From an uncultured Roseicyclus sp. (GTDB taxonomy: Bacteria > Pseudomonadota > Alphaproteobacteria > Rhodobacterales > Rhodobacteraceae): a stretch of DNA of 64,000 nucleotides. Location: the NCBI GenBank assembly GCA_947491935.1, contig CANLLF010000001.1:806001-870000 (forward strand), in the 5' to 3' direction. The notes under the pieces are model-generated. The model was not told the DNA's origin. It was given only the letters and a program-made list of their open reading frames with translations, and did not search any database. Below are positions 62,445 to 64,000 of the stretch, piece after piece. A program made the translations under genes and the position numbers. Positions within the stretch are counted from its first letter, which is position 1; each line of letters opens with the position of its first letter.

Positions 62445-64000
62445 ATGACTGCCGAATTCGCGCCAGAAGGTTTGTTCGCGCTTCTTGAAGGGCCCGCTTT
62501 GGCGCGCCTGACGCAAACCTCGGTTGAACGTGGCAGCACGCTGATCGCCGCGGGAACCGGCGCTGACGCGATGTATCTGGTGGAAACCGGGCGCTTCCGG
62601 GTGGAGCGGGACGGGGTCGAACTGGCAGAAATCGGCGCAGGCGCTGTTATCGGCGAAATGGCGTTCCTGACGGGGTCGTCGCGCACGGCGGATGTCGTGG
62701 CCGCACGCGACAGTTGCGTCTACCGCATCGACCGTGCCGCCTATGACCTGCTCTGCACCGAGGTCGATGGCCTGCCTCAGGCGATTGCCGCGGAACTGGC
62801 CGACAGGCTGGCGAAAACCTCGGCCCGCGTGGCACCTGATCCGGGCCGCCCGCCCGCGCGCACCTTCTGCATCCTGCCCGCCGCCGGTGCCCCCCTGCCG
62901 GAGCGGTTCGTGCCCGATCTGGCCGCCGCGATCCGCGCCCACCATCCCGTGGCGTTGGTGACCGAGGCGACTTTCCGCGAGGCGTTGGGCGACCGCGCCG
63001 ATCCCACCTCATCGGAGGCGATCGCCTGGCTGAATACGCAGGAACGCACCGCGCGCATCGTCCTGTTCGTGGCCAGTCCCGGGGCAAGCGATTGGTCTCG
63101 CGCCGCCCTGAAACAGGCCGATCAGGCGATCTTCGTGGCGCAAGCCGTGAACTATCAGGAGCCCTCGGAGCTTGAGGAGTTTGCCCTTTCGATCCTGCCC
63201 GAAAGCCAGCGTCGGCTTGTCATCCTGCATCCACACCGCACGCAGCGGGCCAGCGGCACCGGGCGGTGGCTCGACACCCGCCCGGTCTTCATGCACCACC
63301 ACGTCGCCCTGACCGGCGGGGATGGGGATATCTCGCGGCTTGGCCGGTTTCTCTCAGGCCGGGCCATTGGCATGGTCCTGTCCGGCGGCGGCGCCTTTGG
63401 CGTGGCCCATGTGGGCGTCTACCGCGCCATGTCGGAACAGGGCTGGCCGCTCGATATCGTTGGCGGCACCTCCGTGGGATCCGCCATGGGTGGGGCAATT
63501 GCGCTTGGCGTCCCCGCCGAGGAGATCGGCCCGCGGGTGGAGCAGATCTTCGTGCGGTCCGGTGCAATGCGCCGGGTGACCGTCCCGAAATTCGCATTTC
63601 TCGATCACAAGGTCCTCGACGCCGCCCTGATGGAGCATTTCGGAACCGATCCGATCGAAGATCTGTGGATGCCGTTCTATGCGGTCGCTGCGGACCTCTC
63701 GAACATGGAAAAGACTGTGATCCGCCGGGGTCCGCTTTGGGAGGCGGTGCGCGCGTCGTCGGCCATTCCGGGCGTCCTGCCGCCATTCTTCACCGCCGAA
63801 GGCCGCATGCTGGTGGATGGCGGATGCATCGACAACATGCCCTTCCGCACCATGCACGGGCTAAAAACCGGGCCGAATGTCGTGGTGAATGTGCAAAAGG
63901 CCACCAACCAGGTCGTCCACGTGGATTACGCCAGCCTGCCGGGCCGCGCCGAACTGGTGCGCCAGACGGTGAACCCGTTTGGCAAGAAGGCCCCACGCGT
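62445..64000 (+). CDS. cyclic-nucleotide-domain patatin-like phospholipase (NTE type), 3' end missing
   Basis: 518 codons and two bases to the window edge; no stop reached. A cNMP-binding domain comes first (DAMYLVETGRFRVERDGVEL, GAVIGEMAFLTGSSRTADVV). The patatin domain follows with the oxyanion hole GGGAFG (314-319), nucleophile Ser343 in GGTSVGSAMGGAIALG and catalytic Asp458 in MLVDGGCIDNMPF. The catalytic Ser-Asp pair is complete. It fits bacterial NTE-type phospholipases or lysophospholipases. Start ATG 62445; 98 bases after the DUF938 gene. Confidence 0.9.
   Translation, partial: MTAEFAPEGLFALLEGPALARLTQTSVERGSTLIAAGTGADAMYLVETGRFRVERDGVELAEIGAGAVIGEMAFLTGSSRTADVVAARDSCVYRIDRAAYDLLCTEVDGLPQAIAAELADRLAKTSARVAPDPGRPPARTFCILPAAGAPLPERFVPDLAAAIRAHHPVALVTEATFREALGDRADPTSSEAIAWLNTQERTARIVLFVASPGASDWSRAALKQADQAIFVAQAVNYQEPSELEEFALSILPESQRRLVILHPHRTQRASGTGRWLDTRPVFMHHHVALTGGDGDISRLGRFLSGRAIGMVLSGGGAFGVAHVGVYRAMSEQGWPLDIVGGTSVGSAMGGAIALGVPAEEIGPRVEQIFVRSGAMRRVTVPKFAFLDHKVLDAALMEHFGTDPIEDLWMPFYAVAADLSNMEKTVIRRGPLWEAVRASSAIPGVLPPFFTAEGRMLVDGGCIDNMPFRTMHGLKTGPNVVVNVQKATNQVVHVDYASLPGRAELVRQTVNPFGKKAPR

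Noticed and set aside
1-64000. Search for CRISPR arrays, tRNA, rRNA, transposases, integrases and phage genes
   Set aside because: No regularly spaced repeats, clover-leaf sequences, ribosomal RNA cores or mobile-element proteins were recognised on either strand.

Overview
The window reads as chromosomal DNA of a marine-type alphaproteobacterium of the order Rhodobacterales (Roseobacter group). The grounds are high GC (roughly mid-60s by eye), the gene order ftsH-tilS-cpoB-pal-tolB-tolA-tolR-tolQ-ybgC...ruvB-ruvA-ruvC, the hisS-hisZ-hisG block with short-form HisG, a B12-dependent ribonucleotide reductase, a DUF1489 protein, a VPLPA-CTERM protein, and the intergenic palindromic repeat common in this group. 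Species cannot be named from sequence alone. No rRNA, tRNA, CRISPR array, transposase or prophage was seen.

Layout. 0-1.1 kb: a small coiled-coil protein and a methyltransferase. 1.1-15.3 kb: one long minus-strand envelope and recombination block running ruvC, ruvA, ruvB, two unknown genes, ybgC, tolQ, tolR, tolA, a second secreted TolA-like gene, tolB, pal, cpoB, tilS, ftsH. 15.7-20.8 kb: a DUF1127 protein, a small membrane protein, prmA, a tandem trio of related membrane-anchored proteins, an MFS transporter and a methyltransferase. 20.9-28.5 kb: homospermidine synthase, an ECF sigma/anti-sigma pair facing a DUF4399 protein, a winged-helix/TPR regulator, a sterol-desaturase-like hydroxylase, a flavin-fold protein and rpsD. 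28.6-38.4 kb: a Hint-domain protein, an LpxR-like outer-membrane protein, nrdJ, a dioxygenase, DUF1489, hisG-hisZ-hisS and slyX. 38.4-47.7 kb: an MFS transporter, a secreted unknown, a gene-free stretch with an orphan terminator, dnaE, a DUF6544-like protein, an ArsR plus two SRPBCC proteins, and a GH5 glycosidase.

47.8-58.2 kb is the most coherent module: xdhA-xdhB-xdhC (xanthine dehydrogenase and its cofactor-insertion chaperone), then a BMP-family ABC importer (ATPase, permease, small unknown membrane protein, permease), a voltage-gated-type ion channel and the periplasmic binding protein. Most junctions are 4-base stop/start overlaps. It looks like one operon for uptake and oxidation of purines. 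58.8-64 kb: a VPLPA-CTERM protein, an FAD-dependent oxidase, a tandem pair of related secreted proteins, a DUF938 methyltransferase and a cyclic-nucleotide-domain/patatin protein cut by the window end.

Most unusual points: in-frame copies of the Rhodobacterales palindromic repeat apparently inside both xanthine dehydrogenase subunit genes; a second TolA-like gene lacking the membrane anchor in the tol-pal operon; the three-gene tandem membrane family; the ion channel translationally coupled to the binding protein; a low-GC patch inside hisS; and an orphan rho-independent terminator in a gene-free region.
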